Origin: Diplonema japonicum
Taxonomy: Eukaryota > Euglenozoa > Diplonemea > Diplonemida > Diplonemidae
DNA: 64,000 nt
Direction: 5' to 3'
Assembly: GCA_964019335.1 (NCBI GenBank)
Contig: OZ025684.1
Location: 434,001 to 498,000 of the forward strand
This document shows positions 10,060 to 19,520 of this stretch, piece by piece. Position 1 is the first letter of the stretch. Each line of letters begins with the position of its first letter. A program made the position numbers and the translations under genes. A model generated the notes under the pieces. The model saw only the letters and a program-made list of their open reading frames with translations. It had not been told where the DNA came from and searched no databases.

Positions 10060-12591
10060 CTAGGGTACCAGTGGGTGCACGCTTTGCTCCAAAGTGCTGT
10101 TCTCCACAATATTCAAGTTATTGCCAAGAGGATGGGAAAGTGTGCTTTCAGTTCGCAGCCAGTCTTCTGGAGTTGTAGGGCTAGTAGGGCATCTCCTGTC
10201 TGTGCGACAGCACAGCGGTACAGGAAGAGAGAGGAGCCCTTGCATGGCCTCGACGATGCCGGCAATGGAGGGGTCGGTGGAGGCAAGGCGTTGCAGCTCT
10301 GCGGTGTCCCCAGCAGCGTAGGCGTCGTGGTAGGAAGCGGACCAGGTCTCGGGGACTGCCCCGTCGAAGATCCCCCACACCCCTTGCAGGAGGGCGAAGG
10401 TCTCCAGGTTCAGTTGGTATATCCTCACCTTCGTTGTCCCCTCCCCCCAGAAGGCCACCTCCCGAAGGTGGGGGAGGAGCACCGGTTCCCGAACAGCCTC
10501 TTCGGTGTCCCCAGCCATCAAGCAGAACACCCCGAGGAGGCTCGCCCCGTCCGCCAGCGTCTTGCTCACGTCGATTGCCCGCCCGATCACAGCCACGAAA
10601 CGCTGCTTCGCCGTCCCCACCATCCCGTGCAAAATTGCCCCGCGGTGCACCCCGACAGTCACCATCCCGTCCCACTGCGTCCCCTCCAGTGCCCCCTTCA
10701 CGTGCGCCACATACTTCCCACTCTGGTACGCGTGCTGGGTGCACCCTTTGCTCAGGTTCCACCCTCCGATCACGTAGTCCCCGCAGAAGGTCACCACAAG
10801 CCCATCGTGCCGGTTCATCGCATCCAACACAGTTGTCACTACCGACGCCACCGCGTCCGCAGCCGCAGGGAACTCCTTCAAACGGGAGAAGCTCACCCGC
10901 GTCGTCACAATCGTCCCAGAGGCCGAGGACAGCTTGTTCCGTGTCATGCTCTTCATGAAGGTGGTGGTCGTCGGGGTCGCCAGCTGCTTTGACATCGTAG
11001 CCGATGACGCAGATCCCGAACGCAGGAGCTTCTTCCGTCCCCTCACCGTTTTCTCGATCTCCTGCTCCCTCTCCCGCAGCTTCATCGGAAGGAGGAGCTG
11101 CACTTGAACCCGCCCCATCCCCTTCATCTCCTGCTCTCCGATGTCCATCACAAAAGGGGACCCGACAGCCACCATGTCCCCCAGCTGCTCCAACACTTCA
11201 TCAGTCACACCGACACCACCCCCGACAGCTGCCGCCTCCACCCGAGCTGCCTTGTTCACCGTCGGTCCCATGTAGTCCGCCCGCGAGGTCACAGGGTTGA
11301 TCTCCAGCCGTGCGTGGCCAGTGTGGACCCCGATCCGGACACGAAGCCCCCGCCAACACCCGCCGCCCCCTACCCTGCAGAGCGGGTGTTCCAAAAGAGA
11401 AACAGGCCAATTCTGGACCACGAGCTTCTGCTGCACCTCCAAGGCGAACCGCACCCCCTCCACCGCAGTGTCAAAGGCCACCATGAAGGCATCCCCGATC
11501 GTCTTCACCTCGTACCCGTTGTGCTTGTAGATCAGCTCCCGCATCACAGCGTTGTGCAGATCCATCGCAACCCGCATCGCAGTCGTGTGCCTCTCCCAAA
11601 TATCTGTCGATGACTGGATGTCTGTGAAGACGATCGTCACAGAAGCGTCCATCGTGTCGCCCGTGCTGATCCCGGGGGGGTTCCCTCGTGTGGGGAACGC
11701 TGAGGTTTCCTCATCCTCCACGAAGAGGGCGTCGGGGAGGTAGGGACGGTACAGGCGGAGGTTCCCGATCAGAGAGATGAATGCACTGCTTAGTGACGAG
11801 TCGTTGGCCCTTCCCAAGTGGTAGGCTGCCGTGTCCAGGTCGAACTTCACAAGAGCGTCAGCAACAAGATTTGCCATCTCCACGTCATTCAGGCTCTTCT
11901 GCTGCTCCTTCCGCATCCCCATTGCGAACCTCCGCGTCATGACGAAGTCGGCAACGAAGACGAACACACGCAGCGAGAGCACGAAGACCAGCCAGTAGCC
12001 TCCTCTTGCCTCGTCGGGCCTGTCCCAAACGCCACGTTCAGGGATGAGGTCATAGATGCCAAAGAGGAAGGCTTCCTCCAGTGTTTTGACGATGAGGTAG
12101 ATGGTGACAGTGGCACAGGTCCAGAGAGCCATGCGCACCCTGCACCCAGTGAGGAGCAGCATGTCCATCATGAGGACGGCACCTGTCCAGGAGTCCAGGA
12201 GGCCGAAGGTCAGCAGGTCATCTGCAATAAACAACGTGAAACCGAATAGAAAGATAGTAACCTCTGCAAGCCACACAGGGATGCGTTTCTCTTTCAAGAC
12301 ATACCCGATGAAAGAGTAGAGGATCAAGGCACGGACACCAGAGTTGAACAGCCCCACATGCCAGCTTTCTGTGACACTGCTATAAACAGCGAGGAGGGTG
12401 TAAATCACTACCAGGACGATCGCAAGGGGAAAGAGGAGGGACTTCCTGACCCGTTCATCCACGTCATCAGAGTCTTGTTGCACGAGGGACATCAGCCGCG
12501 TGAAGCACCCGCTTTCAGGAAGTGTTGGTATATCTCTCCCGTTGTCGTCAAAAGGATAATCGAAGCCTGTGTCTATCGATGGGCCCTCCAT
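10060..12591 (-). CDS. Receptor-type adenylate cyclase, paralog 1
   Basis: A class III cyclase with about six membrane segments in its N-terminal quarter, a catalytic domain, and a second degenerate cyclase domain. All catalytic residues described for paralog 3 (21186-23729) are present: the metal-binding Asp in VFTDIQSST, Lys and Asp in VKTIGDAF, and the DYMG and NKAARVE motifs. Likely product is cAMP at the plasma or flagellar membrane (inference). I prefer the ATG at 12591 (MEGPSIDTGFDYPF) because it aligns with the paralogs' starts; an in-frame ATG at 12645 would add 18 residues. The part encoded by 10204 to about 11750 is nearly identical at the DNA level to paralogs 2 and 3. The N-terminal membrane part and the last 50 or so residues (ending VHPLVP) differ clearly. 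Confidence 0.9.
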   Translation of the reverse strand: MEGPSIDTGFDYPFDDNGRDIPTLPESGCFTRLMSLVQQDSDDVDERVRKSLLFPLAIVLVVIYTLLAVYSSVTESWHVGLFNSGVRALILYSFIGYVLKEKRIPVWLAEVTIFLFGFTLFIADDLLTFGLLDSWTGAVLMMDMLLLTGCRVRMALWTCATVTIYLIVKTLEEAFLFGIYDLIPERGVWDRPDEARGGYWLVFVLSLRVFVFVADFVMTRRFAMGMRKEQQKSLNDVEMANLVADALVKFDLDTAAYHLGRANDSSLSSAFISLIGNLRLYRPYLPDALFVEDEETSAFPTRGNPPGISTGDTMDASVTIVFTDIQSSTDIWERHTTAMRVAMDLHNAVMRELIYKHNGYEVKTIGDAFMVAFDTAVEGVRFALEVQQKLVVQNWPVSLLEHPLCRVGGGGCWRGLRVRIGVHTGHARLEINPVTSRADYMGPTVNKAARVEAAAVGGGVGVTDEVLEQLGDMVAVGSPFVMDIGEQEMKGMGRVQVQLLLPMKLREREQEIEKTVRGRKKLLRSGSASSATMSKQLATPTTTTFMKSMTRNKLSSASGTIVTTRVSFSRLKEFPAAADAVASVVTTVLDAMNRHDGLVVTFCGDYVIGGWNLSKGCTQHAYQSGKYVAHVKGALEGTQWDGMVTVGVHRGAILHGMVGTAKQRFVAVIGRAIDVSKTLADGASLLGVFCLMAGDTEEAVREPVLLPHLREVAFWGEGTTKVRIYQLNLETFALLQGVWGIFDGAVPETWSASYHDAYAAGDTAELQRLASTDPSIAGIVEAMQGLLSLPVPLCCRTDRRCPTSPTTPEDWLRTESTLSHPLGNNLNIVENSTLEQSVHPLVP

Positions 12592-13315
12592 CGGGCCAAC
12601 CCTCCTGTAATAGTTAAATATAAAGGTGAAAGAGTTGGGAATCAAATAAAGGGGGGGGGGAGGAGTATCGGATACGATTTCTTTCGTTATTTTTTCTTTT
12701 TTTTTTTCTATTCACCCCTTTCGTGTTAAAGCTTAAAGCTCCTTCCCCCCCCGAGTGCTTTAGTGCACTTGTGGTGAAAGTAGCTGTTTTTTGGGGGGGT
12801 GATTGAAAAGAAGAAAAAAAAAAAGAGAAAAGAAAACGATTCGCGTGATTCTCGACTTTGCTGAGAGTATCACCACTGGCTACTGCAACTATGGGTTTTC
12901 ATTTAAAGTGAAAGCACCACACCAAAAAAAAAAAAACATTTAAAAAAAAAAGATTTTGAGTGCGGTGCGAGGTGGTTCTCAGTTTTTCAGTTTCTATTTT
13001 TATCACGCTTTTTTTTTTTTAATTCAAGTGTTGTAAGTAAATACTTTTGAAAAAAAAAAAAGGAAAAAAAAAAAAAAAAGGTATGGACCGCATGAGGACA
13101 TACATACTATACTATCTAATTTTTTTCTTTGTCTCTCTTCAACACAGCAAAGTGGTTCCGTGTGCTCATGAATCAGGCTTCAAAGTGGGTGGCTGGTAGT
13201 CGCCCTGGCACAGACTGAAATGACTCGCATAAGAGGTGTCGTTACGCACCTAGACCCGGCCAAAGGTCTTGCTGCTATTTAGAGGGGGGGGGGGGGGGGG
13301 GAATAAGAAGAAAAA

Positions 13316-13382
13316 GAGGAACTAGCCGTTATTTGTACGTGCCAGGTAAAACCTGGAGAAGTTCACAAACTCGAAAACGCGG
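13316..13382 (+). repeat. Dispersed repeat family A copy
   Basis: GAGGAACTAGCCGTTATTTG, then GTAAAACCTGGAGAAGTT, then ACTCGAAAACGC follow the block order of the 744 copy with scattered substitutions. The 3' part of the family is missing. Confidence 0.45.
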
Positions 13383-13604
13383 CTCAGAACCTCAATAATT
13401 TTTTAAAAAAAAGAAAATAGAAATAGAAAAGAGAGAGCAATTTCTTTTTTTTAAGGTATCAGGTGTACAAGGGTTCGAGGGATGGGTGACAAAAAACTGG
13501 AGAAAAAAAAAAAAAAAAAGAAAAAAAGAAAGAAAGAAAGCTACTAGACATTGGCTTTCTTTTTTATTAAAAGAATGGTATTCCTCATTTTTTGGCTTTT
13601 CCTC

Positions 13605-13638
<34 letters not shown>

Positions 13639-13831
13639 CCCCATTCGAAAAAAGTATTCCTTTTCCGTTTATTCTATGCCAGGGTTGAGAATAATAATAA
13701 TATATAAAAAATAAAAGAAATTAATCGCATTCTACTGGCATCGCAGGCTCTGAAAAATGGAACAGGACTTCGCCGACGCCCCCTTTCGACGAAGGCTCCA
13801 CTTTCGCTGTCTCCACCAAATAAGAAAAAAG

Positions 13832-13876
13832 AGTAGACATTTATGGGTACCTGCGGTATGTGGCAGGACGCCTGAT
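13832..13876 (+). repeat. Dispersed repeat family C copy
   Basis: It contains GACATTTATGGGTACCTGCGG followed by TATGTGGCAGG. The same block occurs at 32083-32127 and in shortened form at 32842-32870, all on the plus strand. Confidence 0.5.
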
Positions 13877-14245
13877 AAAATTCCTATTGGCGCTCTTGCA
13901 GCGACAACAAATAAAAAAATAATATTTAAAAAAAAGCGCGGAGGCGGGGGGAGGGTAAAAAAGCATTATTCCCCTTCCGTCACGCTATATACCATACGTA
14001 GGTCTTCGCCGCGCAAGCATGCGTTTTTCCTGTTTCCATCTTCCCTCTAGTTGCTTTGCACATTCTTGGGTGTTATTCATCCCAAGTTCCTTCTTTGCAC
14101 TGCTAGGCATGCACAGGCGAATCAAGTAGTGTATGGGAGATGCATGAGCAGAAGGGGGGGGGGGGGGGGGGAAGAAGAAAAAAAGGAGATTACCTTGAAT
14201 CTCGCCCGTGAGATTACTCGACGAGTTGAGGGGCTCTGGTGTGCT

Positions 14246-14290
<45 letters not shown>

Positions 14291-14449
14291 CGCGGGTTTG
14301 GGATAATAATCCCAAAAAGAAACTCCAATGTGCCCAGTACAATGTGCCCATTCATGAGGCGGGGGAGGTTTAAACTTTTTACGTGCAACCGCCAGAAATA
14401 GAAATAAAAGCTAGCGTTGGTTGCATGATGGTTTAAAAAAAAAAAAAAA

Positions 14450-14771
14450 TGGGGCTTTAATTGCACTAGGTGGCGTTAAGCGTGCAATGAAGCACGAACT
14501 ACCTACTTGATTACAGGGGGCGCTCCTCGGCCGAGCAGTAGCTTCTTCTGCGTTCCGCGTCGTGTCCTTAATGCGTGCGGTGTGCTCAACCCTAGCCGGG
14601 GCGTCCCGGGTAACCAAGATTCTGCGCTCGTGCAGTTTGCTGCCTGTTCGTCACCCTGAGCATCTGCGTTACGTTCTTCCACTCGGGCGCTACCGGTGAT
14701 GACCGACGAGGAGGTCAACAGCGAACAACACATCTGATGTACTTCTTATATTTCCATGTTATCCCCACCAC
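14450..14771 (-). repeat. Body of a spliced-leader-bearing retrocopy (element X, copy 1)
   Basis: This roughly 320-bp segment is about 97% identical to 43370-43694. Both copies end (minus strand 3') in GCCCCA plus a T-run. Here the 5' side is joined directly to a spliced-leader exon (14772-14810), while the other copy has a polypyrimidine tract and AG at the same junction. A 76-codon frame (minus 14733-14503) is open in both copies, but all three clear base differences inside it change amino acids, so I do not think it is under protein-coding constraint. The T-run rather than an A-tail at the 3' end is unexpected for a retroposed mRNA. Confidence 0.6.
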
Positions 14772-14810
14772 CCAATAAAGTACAGAAACTGTAGCTTTAG
14801 AATCGTTGGT
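14772..14810 (-). other. Spliced-leader exon sequence fused to element X
   Basis: Minus-strand 14810-14772 is 39 nt long, begins ACCAACGATT, continues with GCTACAGTTTCTGTAC and ends TTTATTGG. I recognise this from memory as the diplonemid spliced-leader exon; single-base differences cannot be judged without the database sequence. It is followed immediately by element X with no donor-like GTATG and no Sm-site intron, so it is not an SL RNA gene. It reads like the 5' end of a trans-spliced transcript copied back into the genome. Confidence 0.75.
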
Positions 14811-15655
14811 AAAAAAAGAAGAAAAAAAAATCAACGTGAATAAAAAGAAAAAAGAAAAGCAGAAAAAAAAAAGAACGAAAACCCCGTGCGTACAAAGACT
14901 TTCCTTTCGCAAGAAACCTGACGCAATTCTTTTTTCCCTCGGGCGGGAGGGCGTAAAAACTTTTTTTTAAGCACTTGTTGTAAATTTGCTTCGTCACCAA
15001 ACATGAAAATATTCACGAGAACAGAATACCAACACTTTTTACAGATTCGTGCTGCTGGGCTGAATTACAGGACAGAAGCGGTGCCAGGAACACCGTCCTC
15101 CTGCCATCGCAGGTCCTGGGCACCTTTCTTTTTTTTTTTTTTACGACAAAATTAAGAGATTCAAAAAGAAAAACGTTTTTAACAGAAGAGAATAATAAAA
15201 AAAAAATAAAAAAAATAAAAAAAAAGGTAGGGAGAAAACAACACACTGCGCAGTCATCTATAGTCTGCCTTGTTTCATGGCGCTGATCAGAACACCAAAG
15301 CCCGAACTTCCATGCCAACCATTGTAACTCTAATTCTTCTTGTTCCCATTTAAATCAACACACGCTGCCCAAAGGAATTCTTAACATCTAGGGTAAACAC
15401 CTTGTCAAGGGCAAGTACGGCAAAAAGGCAGACACCCTGCGCAGTTGTTTTGAAGTAAAGAAAACTGCGAAACGAAGAAGGGATTAAACCCATACACATC
15501 ATAGATAACATAGAGAATATAGAAAGGTTGAAGAAAGAGGGAAAGAGGGAAAGGGAGATAAAAATGCTACACGCGTAGCATAATAACAGATAAAAGAATT
15601 AATTGAAATGGGCAGAACCTGACCAAATTCACTCTGAACAGCTTGTGTGTATCCA
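14811..15655. other. Spacer downstream of cyclase paralog 2
   Basis: I see no gene here. There are A/T-rich runs and unmatched spacer between the spliced-leader retrocopy and the end of cyclase paralog 2. Confidence 0.5.
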
Positions 15656-15663
15656 GCTAATAA

Positions 15664-18207
15664 CTATGGTCCGCTGCTCATCCGCCGCAAGTTGGCCTCC
15701 CTCACGAAGGACGGAGAGAGAGGGGACACCGGATCGTTCCGTACTTTTGGAGACTGCAGAAGGTAGTCACCCTTCCTCAGCCAGCCCAGGGGTGTGGGGG
15801 GTGCCTTGTCGTCCCTTCGGAAGCACAGCGGTACAGGAAGAGAGAGGAGCCCTTGCATGGCCTCGACGGTGCCGGCAATGGAGGGGTCGGTGGAGGCAAG
15901 GCGTTGCAGCTCTGCGGTGTCCCCAGCAGCGTAGGCGTCGTGGTAGGAAGCGGACCAGGTCTCGGGGACTGCCCCGTCGAAGATCCCCCACACCCCTTGC
16001 AGGAGGGCGAAGGTCTCCAGGTTCAGTTGGTATATCCTCACCTTCGTTGTCCCCTCCCCCCAGAAGGCCACCTCCCGAAGGTGGGGGAGGAGCACCGGTT
16101 CCCGAACAGCCTCTTCGGTGTCCCCAGCCATCAAGCAGAACACCCCGAGGAGGCTCGCCCCGTCCGCCAGCGTCTTGCTCACGTCGATTGCCCGCCCGAT
16201 CACAGCCACGAAACGCTGCTTCGCCGTCCCCACCATCCCGTGCAAAATTGCCCCGCGGTGCACCCCGACAGTCACCATCCCGTCCCACTGCGTCCCCTCC
16301 AGTGCCCCCTTCACGTGCGCCACATACTTCCCACTCTGGTACGCGTGCTGGGTGCACCCTTTGCTCAGGTTCCACCCTCCGATCACGTAGTCCCCGCAGA
16401 AGGTCACCACAAGCCCATCGTGCCGGTTCATCGCATCCAACACAGTTGTCACTACCGACGCCACCGCGTCCGCAGCCGCAGGGAACTCCTTCAAACGGGA
16501 GAAGCTCACCCGCGTCGTCACAATCGTCCCAGAGGCCGAGGACAGCTTGTTCCGTGTCATGCTCTTCATGAAGGTGGTGGTCGTCGGGGTCGCCAGCTGC
16601 TTTGACATCGTAGCCGATGACGCAGATCCCGAACGCAGGAGCTTCTTCCGTCCCCTCACCGTTTTCTCGATCTCCTGCTCCCTCTCCCGCAGCTTCATCG
16701 GAAGGAGGAGCTGCACTTGAACCCGCCCCATCCCCTTCATCTCCTGCTCTCCGATGTCCATCACAAAAGGGGACCCGACAGCCACCATGTCCCCCAGCTG
16801 CTCCAACACTTCATCAGTCACACCGACACCACCCCCGACAGCTGCCGCCTCCACCCGAGCTGCCTTGTTCACCGTCGGTCCCATGTAGTCCGCCCGCGAG
16901 GTCACAGGGTTGATCTCCAGCCGTGCGTGGCCAGTGTGGACCCCGATCCGGACACGAAGCCCCCGCCAACACCCGCCGCCCCCTACCCTGCAGAGCGGGT
17001 GTTCCAAAAGAGAAACAGGCCAATTCTGGACCACGAGCTTCTGCTGCACCTCCAAGGCGAACCGCACCCCCTCCACCGCAGTGTCAAAGGCCACCATGAA
17101 GGCATCCCCGATCGTCTTCACCTCGTACCCGTTGTGCTTGTAGATCAGCTCCCGCATCACAGCGTTGTGCAGATCCATCGCAACCCGCATCGCAGTCGTG
17201 TGCCTCTCCCAAATATCTGTCGATGACTGGATGTCTGTGAAGACGATCGTCACAGAAGCGTCCATCGTGTCGCCCGTGCTGATCCCGGGGGGGTTCCCTC
17301 GTGTGGGGAACGCTGAGGTTGCCTCATCCTCCACGAAGAGGGCGTCGGGGAGGTAGGGACGGTACAGGCGGAGGTTCCCGATCAGAGATTCAAACGCGCT
17401 CCTCAGAGAAGAGCTGCTTGCCCTTCCCAAGTGGTAGGCTGCCGTGTCCAGGTCGAACTTCACAAGAGCGTCAGCAACAAGATTTGCCATCTCCACGTCA
17501 TCCAGGCTCTTCTGCTGCTCCTTCCGCATCCCCATTGCGAACCTCTTCGTCAGCACGTAGTCGGTGACAAAGATCAAAACCCGCATCAACATCACAGTGT
17601 ACATCCACCTGGTGCCCTTCGCCGCTTCAGGGGAATGCTCCCGTTCAGGGATGAGGTCGTAGATACCCAACCTGTACGCCTCCTCGATAGTCTTAACGAC
17701 TAGGTACACCGCAACAAAGCCACAGGCGAAGGTTGCTATGTTGTTCCTGCACCCAGTGAGGAGCAGCATGTCCATCATGATGACGGCACCTGTCCAGGAG
17801 TCGAAAGCACCGAAGTAGAGCAAGTCGTCGGCGATGAACAGTGTGAAGCCGATAGCGATGATGGTCACTTCTGCGACCCATACAGGAGCCCGGCGGGTCT
17901 TTAGAATGTTAGCAAGGAAGCAAAAGAGGATCAGCACACGGACTCCGGAGTTGAACAGGCCGTCGAAAACAGACACGATCATGGTGTTGGCGATGAAAAG
18001 GATGGTGTAAATAACGGCCAGGAAGATGCCCAACGGGAAGAGGAGCGACTTCCTGACACGCTCGTCAGTATCATCGTCGTCCCTGTACACGAGGGACATC
18101 AGCCGTGCGAAGCACCCGTTGTCATTGCTGTCCGGTAGTGTTGGTATGTCCTCCACAGGGTCTTCGAAAGGATCCTCAAAGTACAGGCTCGTGGCCCTGG
18201 AGGACAT
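15664..18207 (-). CDS. Receptor-type adenylate cyclase, paralog 2
   Basis: 847 residues in the same layout as paralog 3: a cytosolic N-terminus with acidic repeats (EDPFEDPVED), about six membrane helices (roughly residues 57-217), catalytic cyclase domain (about 315-500) and a degenerate second cyclase domain (about 560-760). Its first 58 codons and everything from about residue 222 to the stop are almost base-for-base the same as paralog 3. I count one difference in the distal 1.8 kb (Thr for Ile at residue 780). Only the membrane domain (about 17545-18040) is divergent. The ATG at 18207 follows an A-rich leader. Upstream, a TTTTCCCTTTTATACGCAG stretch (minus strand, about 18335-18317) could serve as spliced-leader acceptor. 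Confidence 0.92.
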   Translation of the reverse strand: MSSRATSLYFEDPFEDPVEDIPTLPDSNDNGCFARLMSLVYRDDDDTDERVRKSLLFPLGIFLAVIYTILFIANTMIVSVFDGLFNSGVRVLILFCFLANILKTRRAPVWVAEVTIIAIGFTLFIADDLLYFGAFDSWTGAVIMMDMLLLTGCRNNIATFACGFVAVYLVVKTIEEAYRLGIYDLIPEREHSPEAAKGTRWMYTVMLMRVLIFVTDYVLTKRFAMGMRKEQQKSLDDVEMANLVADALVKFDLDTAAYHLGRASSSSLRSAFESLIGNLRLYRPYLPDALFVEDEATSAFPTRGNPPGISTGDTMDASVTIVFTDIQSSTDIWERHTTAMRVAMDLHNAVMRELIYKHNGYEVKTIGDAFMVAFDTAVEGVRFALEVQQKLVVQNWPVSLLEHPLCRVGGGGCWRGLRVRIGVHTGHARLEINPVTSRADYMGPTVNKAARVEAAAVGGGVGVTDEVLEQLGDMVAVGSPFVMDIGEQEMKGMGRVQVQLLLPMKLREREQEIEKTVRGRKKLLRSGSASSATMSKQLATPTTTTFMKSMTRNKLSSASGTIVTTRVSFSRLKEFPAAADAVASVVTTVLDAMNRHDGLVVTFCGDYVIGGWNLSKGCTQHAYQSGKYVAHVKGALEGTQWDGMVTVGVHRGAILHGMVGTAKQRFVAVIGRAIDVSKTLADGASLLGVFCLMAGDTEEAVREPVLLPHLREVAFWGEGTTKVRIYQLNLETFALLQGVWGIFDGAVPETWSASYHDAYAAGDTAELQRLASTDPSIAGTVEAMQGLLSLPVPLCFRRDDKAPPTPLGWLRKGDYLLQSPKVRNDPVSPLSPSFVREANLRRMSSGP

Positions 18208-18921
18208 GGCTTTTTGTGTATTTTCTTTTTCTTTTTTTGTTTTTTGTTAAGAAAACCCCCCCCCCCCCCCCCCCGCGACCTCCCTCCCTCCCCCTTCGAG
18301 AGTGAATAAAAATTACATCTGCGTATAAAAGGGAAAAAAAAAAAAAGAAAAGAGGAAAAACTTGATGTTTCAGGTGCACAAGGGTACTGTTGATCAAACA
18401 ACAGGGAGTCTGTCAGATATCTTTTGTCAACGGTCGTCCCAGATTGAAGAAAAAAGAAAAAAAAGAAAGAGGTGAAAAAAAAAAAAAAGGAGCTGTAAAA
18501 TAAATAATACACAGAAGAGAATGGTTAGAAAGAATAGATAGCTTTTTGCACCCCCCCCCCCCCGTTTGTGCAGGGCGCCGCCAACACCGGCCTCCTTATC
18601 TCTCATATTTCTTTTTTGTTTTTTGGAGGTGTTTGAAAAAGTGGCAAAGATATCCGAACACGGTATTTTTTTTACACTTTGTTTCATTTCCTTCATTAGG
18701 GCCAGGGTGCCTCGGTATTGCTACGCTGCCCTGTTGAGGGAAATAAGAGGTTCCTAAACCCCTTCAAAAAAAAAAAATTTTTTTTTTTGAATAGCTGGAA
18801 GAAAAAATTAAAATTAAATCCTGCTCCCTTTCTTGAAAACAAAAAGAGAGGCAGGTAGGGGGCAAAAAAAAAAGAGGTGAGGTGTTCTTTTATAATCAAG
18901 CAAAAGGTGAAAAGAATTGAA

Positions 18922-19000
18922 GAAAGGGGGTGCCCCACTTGTTGTTCATAATTATTAAATTTATTTAACAATTATGAACAAGTGGAGCACCCCTTTTCTT
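18922..19000. repeat. Long imperfect palindrome (hairpin or MITE-like)
   Basis: The left arm AAGGGGGTGCCCCACTTG, then TTCATAATTATTAAAT, is repeated in reverse complement on the right (ATTTAACAATTATGAA, CAAGTGGAGCACCCC). Arms are about 35 bp with one mismatch and a 3-base insertion (GTT), and almost no spacer. It could fold into a long hairpin or be a foldback mobile element. Confidence 0.7.
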
Positions 19001-19080
19001 AACGAGATTCACATTACATGAATCACTGTTCTGTGAAGGTGTGAAAAGAAAAAAAAAAAGAAGAAAAAAAAAAAGAGAAA

Positions 19081-19180
19081 GAGGAACTGGCCGTTGTTTG
19101 TGCGTGCCCGGAGAAGTTTGTGAACCCGAAACACGTTAACGTTCCCCTTCTGTTTAGACAAGTCAAAGACTCGTTCTTGC

Positions 19181-19208
<28 letters not shown>
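19081..19208 (+). repeat. SINE-like dispersed repeat family A with poly(A) tail
   Basis: It runs from GAGGAACTGGCCGTTGTTTG to GACTCGTTCTTGC and then an A-run of about 28. Relative to the 744 copy it lacks the block GGTAAAACCT and the bases GCC before AACGTTCCCC. Otherwise it is nearly identical, indicating recent activity of the family. Confidence 0.6.
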
Positions 19209-19211
<3 letters not shown>

Positions 19212-19222
19212 AGAGAGAGAAA

Positions 19223-19275
19223 ACTCGATAAAACTTCAGTGTGCAAGGGGTGCTCACTGTTTTGGAAGAAACAAA
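19223..19275 (+). repeat. Dispersed repeat family B copy
   Basis: ACTCGATAAAACTTCAGTGT, then GCAAGGGG, then TGCTCACTGTTTTGG. The same order is found at 44284-44340 (ACTCGATAAAAATTTCAGTG ... AGCTCACTGTTC). It sits directly behind the family A copy in the same orientation. Confidence 0.55.
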
Positions 19276-19520
19276 TATATAAAAAAAAAAAAAAAAAAAG
19301 AAATGAGTTAAGGGGAAATTAGCAGCCATCGGTGGTCTTGCCAGCTGTTTTTCCTCTTCTTGTGCCTCGACACTCACCGTCTTCTGAGTTTCCTCCCCTA
19401 GCTGAAAAAAAAGGCCAATGAATTCGGTATTGAATCTAAATTATTTTCAAGTAAAAAAACACTGTTTTTCTTCTTGACAAATACCGTATCTTAGCGATGG
19501 GTAACCATTTAAAAAAAAAA

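Larger units (their letters stand above)
12660..14430. other. Spacer between cyclase paralogs 1 and 2, left part
   Basis: I see no gene. There is a family A repeat fragment at 13316, a family C repeat at 13832, and long A, T and G runs. Confidence 0.5.
18250..19520. other. Spacer between cyclase paralog 2 and the retroelement-like frame
   Basis: No gene is supported. It holds an imperfect palindrome at 18922-19000, family A and B repeats in tandem at 19081 and 19223, a tail fragment of the tRNA-headed repeat at 19303-19348, and long homopolymers. Confidence 0.5.

Noticed and set aside
10075-10992. Long plus-strand frames opposite all three cyclase genes (about 250-320 codons)
   Set aside because: They repeat identically in each paralog only because the sense strand is conserved there. 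They are Pro/Arg/His-rich and match no domain.
14503-14733. A 76-residue protein encoded by element X
   Set aside because: Open in both copies, but the three base differences inside it are all amino-acid changing and no domain is visible; not enough for a gene call.
14700-14810. A functional SL RNA gene
   Set aside because: The leader is not followed by a donor-like GTATG intron of about 70-80 nt with an Sm site; it runs into element X, which also exists without it at 43.4 kb.
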